This document shows, one piece after another, positions 9,266-22,370 of a stretch of DNA of 64,000 nt. Below the pieces are notes generated by a model, which made no database searches, was not told the DNA's origin, and worked only from the letters and a program-made list of their open reading frames with translations. The translations under genes and the position numbers were made by a program. Position 1 is the stretch's first letter; each line of letters opens with the position of its first letter. The stretch comes from Enoplosus armatus (Eukaryota; Chordata; Actinopteri; Centrarchiformes; Enoplosidae): assembly GCF_043641665.1 (NCBI RefSeq), contig NC_092186.1, positions 25,453,501 through 25,517,500 of the forward strand, in the 5' to 3' direction.

Positions 9266-12200
9266 AGACCCCTGCAGACTTCTCTTCGGGGGAATTGTAC
9301 ATAGTGTAGGAACGTCGAGAACGTTGTTCAAGTGTTCATTGTCTGCCTTCATATCACAGCTGCACAGCTACCGAGACTACAGTATCATTCAAATATTCAA
9401 AAGATCTCTGCTTTAAGACAATTCGCCCTAAATCTCAGGTTTCCTTGGATGGTTTCCTACCATATTTTGTATAGTATGCTGTGGTATTTCCCATAATATC
9501 TGTGCAGAGGAGTGTCAGTGTGCATCACCTGCAAAAGACTGAAAGACACATGTTCTGCACATGTTGGGGGGGGGTCTTGCTCCTATGCAGGAGGGTGTGT
9601 GTGTGTGTGGGGGGGGGCTTCTACTCATCTGTGCCATTGTCTCGTAAAGCACCACAGGTGTCACCTCACCTCACTTGCAGTCGCACTACTGAGAGCATAA
9701 GAGTTTTTATTTGTTGTTGCTCGTTCTGTCCGAACGTTTGTATTTTAGGGTTTAATAAACAGCGCAGCCTCTGTAGGTCACTAGTGCAGTTTTGGACTTA
9801 CTGGTGAAAAGAAGTAGTAACTCTATGTCAAAATCATGGCATGATGGTGGTGCAGGTGTTAACTCCTCTTTTGCTTTGTTTTTCCTCCAAAATTGGCAAG
9901 TGCTGCTGCATTGGATGTGATTGTATTCATCTTTTTTTTTTTTCAGGTGTTTTTGTTCGTAAACAATTTATGTAATTGGATTAATATGAATGGCATTTGA
10001 GCAATTAATATGCAAACCAAAAAATGGACATTATTTTCCTCTTAAACTTCTAGGGACGCACTGCATCGCTATGAAAAACACCCTCCAAACATGAGCACAG
10101 TGCACTGCGGTGTCTTAGCCCCGAAATGTGAGCGTCCAGCTCCTCGCTGTGAAAGCTTAGGTAGTCGTTGCTTTTATCCAGTGAGACTGTAAACATCCTA
10201 AACGCCTTTCTACTCACCTGGCCTCGGGACGACTGTGCGGTGATGCGTGATGACATGAAGACTCGCGTAGGAGGTGTAAGGAGGAAGTGAAACTAAACGT
10301 GAAATGGTAGAAATGGCAGTTTTCCTGGTTTGTGTGACTTGGAAACGACGGACGTGTTGACGCACATTGCGCAGCCATCAATCTAGAAAAGATGCTGCAG
10401 TGCCAGGAAGATTAACACGAAGTTAGGCACGGGACAGCTTCCTCAAAGGCAATCAGCGTGGTTTTGCAGTTTGCTCACACAAATCACAGAAGCTGAATGT
10501 GACGGCGAATTGGAGAAAGAAAGCCCCCCAAAAAAAGGGACTAGTTTGCTTAAAGGCGCATGCCAGGATTAAGTGTAATAGGAGATATTCAAACGTATGA
10601 TTATAAGGTCACAGGACCAAGCAATATGCAGAAAACTAGAAATCACTGATAGTGCGTGACTTGGGATGTTCTCGGGAATAATTTATTTGCAGATTTAGAA
10701 CAAATGCAAAAAAATCACACAGCATTGACATTTTTACAGTGTTTGCTCTGCCCATCAATCAGATAGAGATGAAGACGCCAATAAACATTGTATCGTAACG
10801 TTGACATATAATAACGTATTTCCATAGGCTTTTTCAAGTCTTAATGGCACAAACATAATTAAAATGCCTACCACATTTATTTCTTTTAATCCCAAAGTGA
10901 TTTATGTGTAACATACAGTGTGTTACCGTTGCGTCCAATAGGTGTAAGTTTGTGAAAACTATAGAGTGCTGTAAGCCAACCCTGAAGTTAGCATCGCCCT
11001 GGTTCCCTCAACAAAAAGCCAATGGGAGTTTTCCATGGGATTTTGGATTATTGCAGAAAACAAGCTCTGTGGCAAACTAAAGTTTATGATAGCTTCACTG
11101 TATCTATCATATAGATATTGGATGACTTTCCGCGTTCGGCATGAAGACATTAATGTCCGCGACAACCTCTGTCGTCTCATTTAGCCGCTTGTTAGCAACC
11201 GTGGACCTTATTTCGGGCATCTAACCAAAATTTGTCAATTACGAGTTAACAATCCGGAATCTGGCCGCAGAGATGTTATCTGACAAGAGCCGATCATCCG
11301 GTGCATATACACTGGAGGCGATGGACTTTTCAGTGAAGTAGGAGACATCTTGTGTAGGAGGAGACACATTTGCGTATTCATAGATTCTAATGAGGGAGAA
11401 CAGTGAAGAAAAACCCACATCAGGCAGAAAATGTTATTCAAAGTCGACTCAGTCTGGTCACAGCCCACCCGACCTGTACATTTTAGCATTCCTCGTCCTC
11501 GCCCTATGTGTTTCTGTCCACATCTGCTGTCATTGCATGCATATCTGATCATGTTATGGTACCATCTCATCATGTGGGAGCCAGTTCACCCATAGCCTTG
11601 CACATGGGAATGTTTTCCTGAGTTGTCAGCTGATAACAACCCACAAGGAGCATTACCCTCACGAGAGGTGTGAAACCGCGACCTTTCGACCTCTTGGCGG
11701 AGCTGAGTCAGCCCAGGATTGATCAGCCAGGCCTGGCTATTGTTGTCATGAGCGTCTACCCAAATATTTGTGCTGGCTCAAATGACCATACACACTTTTA
11801 CTTCCACTCATGGGCTTTGTTTTCCCCTCTCTCTTTCTCTCTTTATTCCTCCGTCACTTTACTTTCCACTCCATTAGCCTGCATTTTGTGCTGACATTCA
11901 GTATCTTTTTCCAAACTCGTGTTCATGCCAGGAATGTTCGAGTATTCGGCGAAGAAGTCTCTCATAGAAGATTTAGACAATCATGTGCGACTCCCATTTC
12001 TCCACTGAAACCCAGAGTTGCAAACATCTTTTAGTGTTTGTTCAGCTGTTAAACGCTGGGACACACAGCGGCCTTTAAAGATACCACAAAATGGACAGTT
12101 TACCACCCTTGAAAAGAGGGAGTGATGAACTAGTAGGCATGCAAATAAGATCTAACCAAATTAGGCAATGACACGATTTGGTTTATCCAATCTCAACATC

Positions 12201-14784
12201 CTGTTTCAACACAACTTCCATCTTATTAGAGTTGGAAACATTTCTCATTTCTCAGTTTAACTCTGGATTTGGTTAAAACGAAAGATTCCTTTTAAACAAG
12301 CCCACTTGAATTGTCGGAAACATGGTTCCTGATCCCTAAACTAGGGTTTAATTAACCTTGCCCTGGTCCAGGACCTTATTGTCCTGGTTTTTGTTACTTT
12401 AAAGCCTCCTGACAGTGTTTTTTTCTCAGTTCGTCATGTAACACATTTTACGAGCAGATCTGTGACTGAAACGTCCAAGTCCTGGAAGATATCCATGCAG
12501 GACACTGAGAGTATATATAGAAATAGTAGCTTGCCCCGACTCCCTGATTAAATAAGGTTATATATATATATATGTTTGGTTTTTTTCAGTCAGTGTCCCC
12601 CCAAATAACTGGACAAACAAACTGATAACAAGGTTACAACTTATAGTACCCTTAAAAGACCAGAACACACAAGATGTTTTGTCTTTACAGAGAACACAGC
12701 CTGTTTAGTGGAAAATCTCGCCGACTGTGGAAGCCACAGGTTCAGTCAAAAGTAAAATCTGGAAAGGTGTTAGGAGGAAATCCTAAATCCTAAAGTAGGA
12801 TTAAAAAAAAGTCAATGTTTCAAATCCGTCACTGTACTCTCGCTGGTCAGCTTAGTAAGCACTTCACAAAGCACAGTTCAATGATCTGCATAGAAAATAG
12901 TCAAAAGGCATGTTGAAACAGTTGCACGGCTCAGCTTACCAAATCAACAAGGCTGTAACAAGAATAAAAGCCCAATATTTACTCTTCTCCACCAAGACTG
13001 AAGGGGTGGCAATTTTGTTTTTTACCTTTGTTAATGTAAAAAAAAATGTCAATGAATTGCTGCTGTGAGTACAGTGGGTATTCCTGCAACGCTCTGACTA
13101 CGGAAAAACCCTCCCAACATGCCTGCCTTACTCCCCATGTTAAACACCGTACATTATGGGCCCAATTTTGTGTCACAAATCTTAAGGCGGCCACGAGTGC
13201 ATGCTCATCATTTAGATCATGATGTGTTGGCTTCTATTAACTGATTTATTCATAGAAACGGGGAAACGTAACCCAAGGGTGTCAAAGCTTAATGTGAACA
13301 TATTCCCTCTCTGCTGTTTTTACTGGTATATAATGACTGTTAGAGTTGATGGTCTGATCTGATACTGCAGGCGAAGCCGCAGCAGAGTGATCTCGCGGGC
13401 TTTTTCTCGAGAGCCCTTGATAAAGTTGTAAATCTGTCGGCATGTGAAGGAAGCCAGACCCTGTCTCACCTCTCGGCCTTTTATTGCCTCTGTCTGTGTG
13501 TGTGTGAGAGGGGACAGTCTGTTTGACAGCCAGAGAGCAGCCAGTGTAATCACAGCTGGAGGAAGAGGGATAAAGACTTCCTTCATCCCATGTCATCTAT
13601 CTTTAGTTTCCTTTCTGTCTCACTTTCCCGTCATTTCTTTTTCTTCCCTGGTTTCTTGCTCGCCTCTTCCTGTCCCTCAACAACGAAAGGCTAAGAACCT
13701 GTATTAGCATGTGTATGTGTGGGGATTAAGACGGTAATAGCAAAACTTCCCTCTGGCAGGCCAAACTCGGGCTGTTATCATGAGGACTTTCAGTGGAGGG
13801 CCGTTTTTTTCTTCATCCTCCTCGACTCCCCCAGCTCAGCTTGAATATTCTACTCTGCTGTCTTCTGGAAGTGGCTTTGACTGTGGTAAACAAGTTTAGG
13901 ATTCAGTGTACAGGGATTGATTGTTGTTTCTTGTTCTGTACAGTAAACACGGTAGAGGGGAGGCTTAAACCTTGTTTGAATATGCATGTCTTGTGTGTGT
14001 GTGTGTGGGGGGGGGGGGGGCATATTCGTGCGCACGCATTCATATTGGGTTCAACACTTTTTTTTTGTTGTTGTAAGAATTGATCACTGGATCATTTTCA
14101 TCCGTCCATCCATCATCTCGGTTCATTTACTCAGTCATCCGTCCTTCATGAAATGTCCACGTTAACCAACCAAATGATGGCCCTCCCAATACTCACACAC
14201 AAAAAGATGGTGGTGTTTTCTCAGTAACTCCTCAAACACGACCTTTTATGACTTTTTTTTTTTTTCCTCATATGCTGCAGCTCTTTCCGTAGCTCATCAT
14301 CTGTTTTTGAGGGGGCGTCCTGCAGTTCCTGAGAATGATTTGCCATCCAATCTCCATAGCTGGCATTTTTTTTTTAAATTACAGATACTGGCTCAAGGGA
14401 ACGCTATAATTACAGGTCAAAACAAGGTGACATATTTCAGTAAAAGAAATTCAGTTTGGCCCAGAAGGGGAAAATATTCACCACTACTTTGCTGTTTCAT
14501 TGATTCTTTATACATTTTGGTTGCTCCTGTAAAGTTCTGTTCAAGCTGCATGACAAGATTTGTGGGGGCCAGAAACTTGATGTCATTTAATCAAGTTCTC
14601 CTATGGCTAACAAATATTTGCGGACTCATACCATTGAATTTATGGCCCAATATCCAATCTCCTTTTAGCTTTGGTTTTGTTTCACGTGTCTGGTTCCAGA
14701 CCTCTTTGTCGCCCACATCTCCGATGTGTCCAGGAATTCAAATAGATGTAAAGTAAAATAAAAAGGCAAACTAGTCTGATTTAT

Positions 14785-14995
14785 CAGACTAGGTTTTACC
14801 CAACTCCTGAGAAACACATCTGGGTCTTATACTGCAGATGCTGGGCTTTCTTCATCAGATGAGAGACTTAATAACTCTCACTCTTTATAAAGAGTCGGTC
14901 TAGACCTGCTCTATTTTGTAAAAGTGTCATGAGATGACTTTGTTGTGATTTGGCGCTATATAAATAAAATTGAATTGAATTGAATTGAATTAATC
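14785..14995 (+). repeat. Teleost SINE/LINE-type 3' tail ending in (GAATT)n
   Basis: The stretch contains TATAAAGAGTCGGTCTAGAC, then TTGTGATTTGGCGCTATATA and AATAAAATTGAATTGAATTG, which is a very common fish retroposon tail with a short terminal repeat. The exact family is not assigned. Confidence 0.65.
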
Positions 14996-15561
14996 ATAGA
15001 GTCTATGTTCCAATAAATGTGCTAAAAGAGGCTGAAAGCTGCTAAATTGGGTGTTGATTCTCAGTGGGATCAACGCTGCTATGCTGCCTGCATGCTACCT
15101 AAGAACTGGTTGTCCGATGGTCGAACAGCTTTGAACACCCCTCCCCTCCGCACCTTTCCAACACCGGATTTAGATGGCTGGACAACATGTCATACAAACC
15201 ACTTCTTTTCTAGTATAACCATGTCCTTAGTGACACTTTGGCATTAAAAACAGTCATTTGTTGCTGTAAAAGTTAAACGTAAAAGAATGCTTTTTATGTT
15301 GTCCTCATCTTGTCCTTGGTGCTAAACGCTTACTTCACTACCCAGAAGTGATCGTCCAAATACTGTGGAAGGAGCTGCCTTGTCTGTCCTAGAATATTCT
15401 GTCGGTGTTTGCAGCAGTAACTGTAAATGCTACTATTGTTATAAGAACTGATGAAAGGTTATAGCGAAATAGAGTTTCTTTATGGGATAATGTTCGAGAT
15501 GACTGCTGAAATGTCACATTTTAGAATGGGATTTCTTCTCCGTCTGTGTTGTATTTTATTC

Positions 15562-15588
15562 CGCTGCTGCTGCTGCTGCTGCTGCTGG
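15562..15588. repeat. (GCT)n trinucleotide repeat
   Basis: About nine GCT units, in intronic DNA. They give a Cys run in one frame by composition. Confidence 0.9.
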
Positions 15589-15965
15589 CAGTCTGTTTAT
15601 GTCTGTCTTCCTTTTCCATTTCTCCATAATTGAGAACAGCTCCTGTGTCCACAGTGCTTGAAAGCCAAACATGTCACCATTTCTCCTCTCTTGTTAGTTT
15701 GACTGCTGAATCATCTCATTCACTCTTCCAGCGACTGAACCTCCCCTGTTTGCCTGACAAAGACTCACTGTTTCAAAGCTAAAGCGGCGGTCTTGTTTAA
15801 CATCCGTTACTTAGCAGGCGTGAGAGTGTCGTTCCAGGCGTCTGCAAGTAGCGCCTGTGACAAGAAGAGAAAAAAAAGGCGAATGATGCGTCTGTTTTAC
15901 AGAGGCACCTCAAGTGCAAGGGAGCTCATTTTATGCCATCTTACATGAGTCTTAGCCAACAGAAT

Positions 15966-16016
<51 letters not shown>
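15966..16016. repeat. (CT)n-(CA)n compound microsatellite
   Basis: CT units run to about 15979, followed by about 38 bases of CA. Confidence 0.9.
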
Positions 16017-16019
<3 letters not shown>

Positions 16020-17803
16020 CTACTAGAGACGTCTGTGTTGCTATTCATTATGGGATGGCACCAAACAACCTGTCAACTTGGATAATTTCCTCTCATTAAC
16101 CTAAAAGATCCAGCTCAGACAGGCCATCAGTCATATTTCCTCTCATATAGAGAAATTGTGTGTGTGTGTCGGGGGGGGGGTGTATAGGGTCAGGGTCATT
16201 GTCTGTGTGTCCCCAGAAGGTGCTTAAGGAGAGACAGATGGTGAAGTGTCTTGGATGGATTCCTGAAGGCGGGCTGAGGTTCAATTTAATCAGGTGTCGC
16301 GACCCCAGTCACTTTGGAGCACCTCGCGTCCCCTGTTAGCGATGTGATGACATCATTAGGATTCAGTCAGCAACCTTGTTCAGACTCGACAGGCGATGAA
16401 ACCGTTTTCTCAACATTGCTTGATATCCAGCAAGGTGACACCAGCAGAAACCAGTGAAGCTAAAGTTGCGTAGCCAAGCATGTGTGAAGCAGGCAATGCA
16501 CTTTTCTTTTTGTGCGTGCAAGCGAGAACCTGCTAGCTAGCCAACGTCACAATTTAACTTTAATCGATTAAAATAAATTGCACCGTGTTACATAGAGGAA
16601 TTGTAGAATGTGTTCTACATTCATGCGTCTGCAAAGCATTTGAGACATATTGAAGTCCGATTGGGTCATAACATGCATTGGAGGTTCACGCCATACCCCC
16701 AAACGGCCCACCCTTCTCTTTACACCCACCCTGACCAATTGGTGGAAGTGCGGCAGCATGGTCTTGATCCATCACTGTTGTGTTTCCCAACATTGAACAC
16801 CATGCCAAATGTTTTCGTTGGACAGCCGACGACGAGATGCTCCCCCTGCGTGGAGTGAATCCAGGTCTCGGTTTGTTCTCTATACCAACCGTGCACCTTG
16901 TGGCACTCTTTGTTTGAGGATTAAGGAGGAAAATTTGGACAAAGCCATAATGTGTGTGCTCCTCACTGTATTCTTGGATCCGCTGAACAATGGCAGGAAG
17001 TGGTAGAAGATAAAATCTGATTGTCCACTTTTTAGACACATTTCGAATCACATTTCTTAACCGGAGTCATTTTTAGATATGTTAGCTTCTTCCCCACTTT
17101 CAGATGGTTGCAGCTTGGATTTCATAATAACCAAATGGTGCTGGCGCTTTATTTTTAGCTGTAGTGTGATTGAGGCACCATATCTGCATAACACAAAACA
17201 ATATTTTGGACTTTTTGAATGATGGAGAGGGCACAATGTGTGACTGGTTACTAGAGCCTTGAAACGATTAGGATGCTTGATAGCGTTAGATGAAGGAGAA
17301 CTGAGTCCCAAAGCTCATTATTGTTGGAGTGGAGTGATGTTGATCTGCATTCTCAGCACATGGTACAACTAATCAGCAATTCTACATTTCAAATTCAGAT
17401 TCTTGTTTTGATGATGACTTGTTCTCTAAGGCATTTTATCGACGCTATTGCTTGTCCTGATTATATTTATTTATTCATTAGTTATTTCTTCTTCTTTTTT
17501 TTTCTGTGTATTTGCATCCTCAACCTTGTAACTTTTTGTGAAAGTTTGATAAAGTACTCAGAGAACTGATAACCGACTGAGAGTAGTTTTTATTAGCGTT
17601 TTACCTAACTTACTTAAAATCAGACAAATATCAGAAAAATTCAGATTTAAAAAAAAAAAAATTATATAGATATATTTTTTTAAATATATCAATAAAAATA
17701 AGTGAAGTAAAAGGATAATATTTCTTTCAATGCGGCAACAAGCTTCCTCCAAACTAAATATTGACTTCATCTGTCTCTCTCTCGCTCCTCTTCCTGGTGT
17801 CAG

Positions 17804-17965
17804 GCTCCAGAGGAGGCCTCTCTGCTGATGTCCAGCCCCAGGATGCTGCTCCCTGCGTCGGGCGCGCTGCCACCAGGTGCCCCCCTGTCTGTCCACCACC
17901 AGATCCAGCTGCTCCAACAGCAGCTCCAGCAGCAACAGCAGCAGACACAAGTGGCCGTGGCTCAG
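17804..17965 (+). CDS. nos1ap: nos1ap coding exon: SPRMLLP and glutamine-rich segment
   Basis: The acceptor GTGTCAG ends at 17803 and the donor CAG|GTGAAT follows 17965. The exon has 54 codons, phase 0 at both ends. It encodes APEEASLLMSSPRMLLPASG, then APLSVHHQIQLLQ, then a Gln-rich run and ends TQVAVAQ. Mammalian NOS1AP has SPRMLLP, PLSTHHQ, LLQQQQQQTQVAVAQ at this position. The Gln run is coded by mixed CAG and CAA codons interrupted by Leu (CTC). The exon is short and flanked by 10-kb introns, as in other vertebrate nos1ap genes. The Gln-rich part leads directly into the coiled coil of the next exon. Confidence 0.95.
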
Positions 17966-19709
17966 GTGAATCTCACACACATGCACAAACACACTCTTTT
18001 TTTTTGCCTTGTTTGTTGTCGCAAAAAAAAAAAAAAGGGTTAAAGGTGTTGTTCAGAAAAGTTAGAAGCAAAGTGAATTTAAGGAATGTATTTCCCAAAA
18101 TGTATAGCGTATGATCAGTCATTATATTTTGTAGAACTGTTGAGGTCTCTAGAGGAGTTTTAGGTAATATCATTCAGTGTCTGTGATGGAACATGATCTC
18201 CCCGTATGGCTTTGTAAGGGGTGTGTTTCATACTTTATAAATTCCCTGTTTTCAGTGATATTATAATTCTGATTCCTCCGATACCTGCACATGGTGCGAT
18301 GGTCATTACCATAACAAATGGTACTTACACCTCGAGTATATGTTGCCGTGGGAACTGCCGCAGCGGCTGCCGTCGTTCTTCTCTGCAATCACGCGGTTTT
18401 AATGTGAAGTCATTAAGAACAGTGAAAGCACTCCTGATCTCGTTTCTTTGGCACCTGGAAGTCCATCGCAGCAACATCTGCAGGCAATTCAATAAAAAAA
18501 AGAAAAGTTATTGGATTTATCCTCATCTACACTGATGGCATCTTAGAAAATAAAGAGACTTTATATTGTCCCCAAGTAGAAACGTGTTTCCTCAGTGTGT
18601 GCATTGTCCATGCCTCAAGCACACACACCCAGAGTCACTCACATAGAAACATACATATACACTGCTCATGCATATAGAAATAGAGGGCAGATAAATGTGA
18701 GTCTGCATCCAAATGGTAACACATGATGACAATTAATATCTAAAGATGAAAACAAATGTTTCTTTTTGTTGGCATCACAATGAAAGACTAACACAGCCTA
18801 GTGTAGCTTTAAACATAGCTACAGTCAACTTAAACGCACAGACATTTTGTCGGGCTCTGCCTTCTTCGGTGGGAAATGTGTCTGTTTCTTATGTTTCAAA
18901 GAAGAAAAAGTCTAAATCTTTTTGTATTAAATGAGAAATGTAGCCAGCGCTGACAACACTGTGGGGAAAAAGAAACGTGGATTTAAAAAAACAAAAGTTA
19001 GTACCGAGTGCGCCCAGCGTCCGACATCAATCACCCAGCCGTGAGTGGCTGCGGTGGGAGAAGTGACTTGTGACAGCTGTGTCTTCGGGGCTTATGAGCT
19101 GCATGAACAGACAAACACGCACTCATACGTGCAGTTTGTCGGCCTGCTCGCAAAAAGCCCCCCCCCCCCCGAGACTTGAAACTGCAATTTCACAACTCGA
19201 ACACAGCCCGCGTTCTCGTGTGCACACCCGCTCACACTTCTGACCTAGAAGTGTCCCAGACAGTTCGATTCTGATGTCTCAGAGACACGAATACCACGCT
19301 GAACTTAGCTGCTCCCTTGTCTTGACCTGCACTGCGGCGACGACCAACAGCTCACACATTCAGACTGAGCGTGCCCGCTGGCAGGGACGCTGGTGTAGAT
19401 TTTAAAACTGCTTTTGGCACGTGAAAGGAATTATTTTACCTAAAGTGGAGTATTTCAAATGAGTGTGCGCTACCCTGAGGTGCTCCTGTCTGACCTTGGC
19501 TCTTTTGCCATTTTGCAAGTTTTCCCCCAGTGGTCCTAACTCGTCTGAGCTGCTGTAAACGTTTCCACACAGCATCTGAATTAGTTCTCACTCACTCTTC
19601 AGTTTCTTTCCTTTAAGGCGTATTTGTCGCATTTGGCCTGTCATGGTAGTTCTCCACTATGCGTGTAATGGATTAGTCAGGAAAATCATCTGAAATTATT
19701 ACCCAGCTG

Positions 19710-19800
19710 AGTCTGTGGTTCCCAACCTGGAGGGGTCAGAACCCTCGAGGGGGTCACAAGATAAATAATGTGATAGGATACTGGAGAAAAAAAAACAATA
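19710..19800 (+). repeat. hAT-like repeat fragment (TGGTTCCCAACC family)
   Basis: CTGTGGTTCCCAACCTGG followed by AGGGGTCAGAACCC and GGGGGTCACAAGATAAAT matches the start of a vertebrate hAT-type nonautonomous family. The copy is truncated on the right. Confidence 0.5.
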
Positions 19801-20281
19801 GATGGGCTGCAAAAGATTATTTTTAATTTAGAGTCCAGAGTTAATCCAGCTGTTTAAGTCCAGCTGTTTTGAACCAGTGCGCTGGTTCCTGCACTTCTCT
19901 GCTATGTATCATTATACACCAAATAACTCAAATTTGAATTGAATCAAACCAGAATGAATTAAAGCCACTTGATTTAATGAGTGCAATTGACGGCAGCTGC
20001 AATATGAACAGAGACCCCTTTTTTTTTCTGTTTTACGCTGCACGCACACACACACACACACACACAAAAAAGAGTAACTAGTACCAAGATGAAGACCTGT
20101 GCCAGCACAATTTCATGACCAGTGCAAGTCATGATTATAGTCCCCTAACCTCAACCACTGACCCAAACATCAGCTTTTTCCTAATTGGGAACACGGCTTT
20201 TGATCCCAGTTGGACAAGCCGTCCCCAATTGACCGGTAATTAGTCTGAAATGTGTCCCCACAAGTAGGCAAAGTCACATAT

Positions 20282-20312
<31 letters not shown>

Positions 20313-20616
20313 TTTTTCAACTCACTAAAGTGAATCTCGAGAGGATCGCCCATCGTTAAAAAAAGCAAAGTGTTTATTAGAAGAGAGAAGGAAAGTGTTT
20401 GTGCACATAAAATTATCCTCAGACTCCCCCCTCGCAGGTGAGACTAAACTCGCCCGAGGCCTCGTCTAACCGGCTGTAATGAGGGAGGAGAGCTTACTCC
20501 ACCGCTGAAGGTCAAACAGTAGAAAGTAACAAGCAGACTAGTGCTGCCCAGATAATGCTCATTGTGGATGAAGACATAGAGGAAGAGAGGGATTATTTGG
20601 CTGACGCACCACTACA

Positions 20617-20617
<1 letters not shown>

Positions 20618-20675
<58 letters not shown>

Positions 20676-20682
20676 CGTGTGC
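20618..20682. repeat. (TG)n microsatellite
   Basis: About 53 bases of pure TG followed by GCGTGCGTGTGC. Shorter CA tracts lie at 20042-20066 and 20284-20312. Confidence 0.92.
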
Positions 20683-21000
20683 ACAGAATGGTGAAACTAT
20701 TTGTTGAAAACATTTGGCAGGGTTATGTTAAAGGCAGATATTGCTCTGCCATAATAATGTTGTGTGTTGTACAATCCCAATGCGGTGACGAACAAACACA
20801 TACAGCTGCACGCGAGCAGTTCTTTCACTGTCCACCGTTCCTGTGCAGGATTCAGATTGCCCTCACTCGCACCGGGGATTCACAGGGAATGACGCAGCAT
20901 GTAAATCCAGTGTTACAGTTTGCAGTATTCACATCAGAGCTGTACTAAGTTACTGCTAAGTCATGCTCGTGAAAAGGAACAGCCACAGTGAACTGGCTTC

Positions 21001-21248
21001 TTAAAGGTCCCACATCGTGCTCATTTCAGCTCCATATTTTTTATTCTGGGGCTCCACTAGAGCAGCTTTGCATGATTCACAGTTCATAAAAAAGTCCTTA
21101 CTTATCTTCTGCTGGCCCTCAGTTGCCCCCCCCCCCATCTGAAACAAGCCGTTTTAGACAAACTGAACAACCTCCAAAAACTTGGAAGAGTTGCTTTAGA
21201 ATCAGACAAGACATGGACATCTCACTTTCTACAACATGGGACCTTTAA
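21001..21248 (+). mobile_element. Intact TTAA-flanked MITE (piggyBac-type ends)
   Basis: The element begins TTAAAGGTCCCACATCG and ends ACAACATGGGACCTTTAA, giving inverted ends TTAAAGGTCCCA with TTAA at both borders (21001-21004 and 21245-21248). It is 248 bases long with no coding capacity. A TTAA border and short terminal repeat are the hallmark of piggyBac-type transposition. A truncated relative lies at 560-669 in reverse orientation. Confidence 0.75.
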
Positions 21249-21304
21249 CATGGCAACTGCATTTGTTATGTTTCTCCACTTCTTTATTATCCACTTTTTT
21301 TTCT

Positions 21305-21475
21305 TAGTTTAGTTTAGTTAATCCATCAGTCGAACGACAGGAAATGAATCTGCAACTGCTTTGAGAATCGATGAATCATTTGTCATTTCTCAAGCAAAAA
21401 TTACAGAACAGAACATTCACTGGTTCCAGATTCCCTGATGTGAGAACATGTTGCTTTTCATCTGTTTTATATCCG
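21305..21475. repeat. hAT-derived repeat (TAGGGCTGCAAC family interior)
   Basis: TTAGTTAATCCATCAGTCGA, GGAAATGAATCTGCAACTGC, AGAATCGATGAATCAT and AACATTCACTGGTTCCAG follow the order of a common fish nonautonomous hAT family. The related end TAGGGCTGCAAC is seen at 37287. The terminal repeats are absent here. Confidence 0.5.
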
Positions 21476-21949
21476 TGTAAATTGAAGAGAGAGTGTACTA
21501 TTTTTGACTAATGGTCATAAAACACAGTTGCAGGCCTTTTTCCCTTAAATTTGTCACCCCAAATCTTTGTTTGATAATCTCGACTGCTGTATTTCAAAGC
21601 GATGTCGCAGTACGGCAGCATTTTTGTCGCCCCACCTTATTATGGAAGAATTCCCTTAAAGGGGGTGAAGTAGTCATTATTTTCACTGCGCTGATGATTC
21701 CTGTGACTTCGTGGCCCGACCAGGCAACCGGGAAAATAACTCTCGCCGTTGAACCCGAGCGGAGGTCACAGTAAATGGAGGTAAATTAAAGAGCTGGCCG
21801 ACGCTAATCGCGGCTCACTCAGGGATGAGTGGAAGTGGAGACGTTTAATGGAGTCGGGGGAAGTGAGGGAGTCCATCGACGAACTGTTTCAAGGCGCAGT
21901 TCGCTCTGCAGATGCTGCTCTGTCACTGCTTAATGAAATCTGACCTCCG

Positions 21950-22370
21950 TCTCTTTCTCTTTGCTCACTGATTTTTCCTTCAGTCCGTCCGTTACTCCGC
22001 TTCCTCCCTTCCATTCCTTAGTTACTTCTCCTACGTTTGTTCATTCGATACTTCCGTCTTTCTCTTCCTCCCATCTTCTGTTTTATCCCCCTTTCAATGA
22101 TTGTCTCCCTCCCTTTCCTGTCCTCTCCAGTGTTTCTTCCTTTTCTCCTGCCACCTACACCTTCCTTCCCTCTTTCTTTTTCCATTTTCATTCATCAGTC
22201 GTCGTTCATTTTGCCTTTTCTGTCGTCCTTTCTCTGCTCAAACGCATCTTCTTCCCTCCTTTTTATCTAATTTTCCTATACACACATTCATTCATTATCT
22301 CCCTGCCTTTCTCCCACGCTGTTACTTTTCTGGTTCTCTCTCACTTCATCCAGCACTCGCTCACCATCTC
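21950..22370. repeat. Pyrimidine-rich low-complexity tract
   Basis: About 420 bases of C/T-rich + strand with repeated CTTCC, TTTCTC and CCTTTC. Open frames of 77-175 residues here are Ser/Leu/Phe/Pro-rich because of base composition, not because they are genes. Confidence 0.7.

Larger units (their letters stand above)
6077..17803 (+). other. nos1ap intron (11.7 kb)
   Basis: It starts GTGAGT and ends CTGGTGTCAG. No additional exon was recognised. It contains a MITE copy (6655-6975), a related fragment (9150-9265), a candidate LTR fragment (8061-8257), a repeat tail (14785-14995), a (GCT)n tract and CT/CA microsatellites. The segments at about 7100-8050, 9300-13300 and 16050-17750 show no feature I can name beyond short low-complexity runs; a very A/T-rich stretch lies at 17645-17705. 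Confidence 0.85.
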
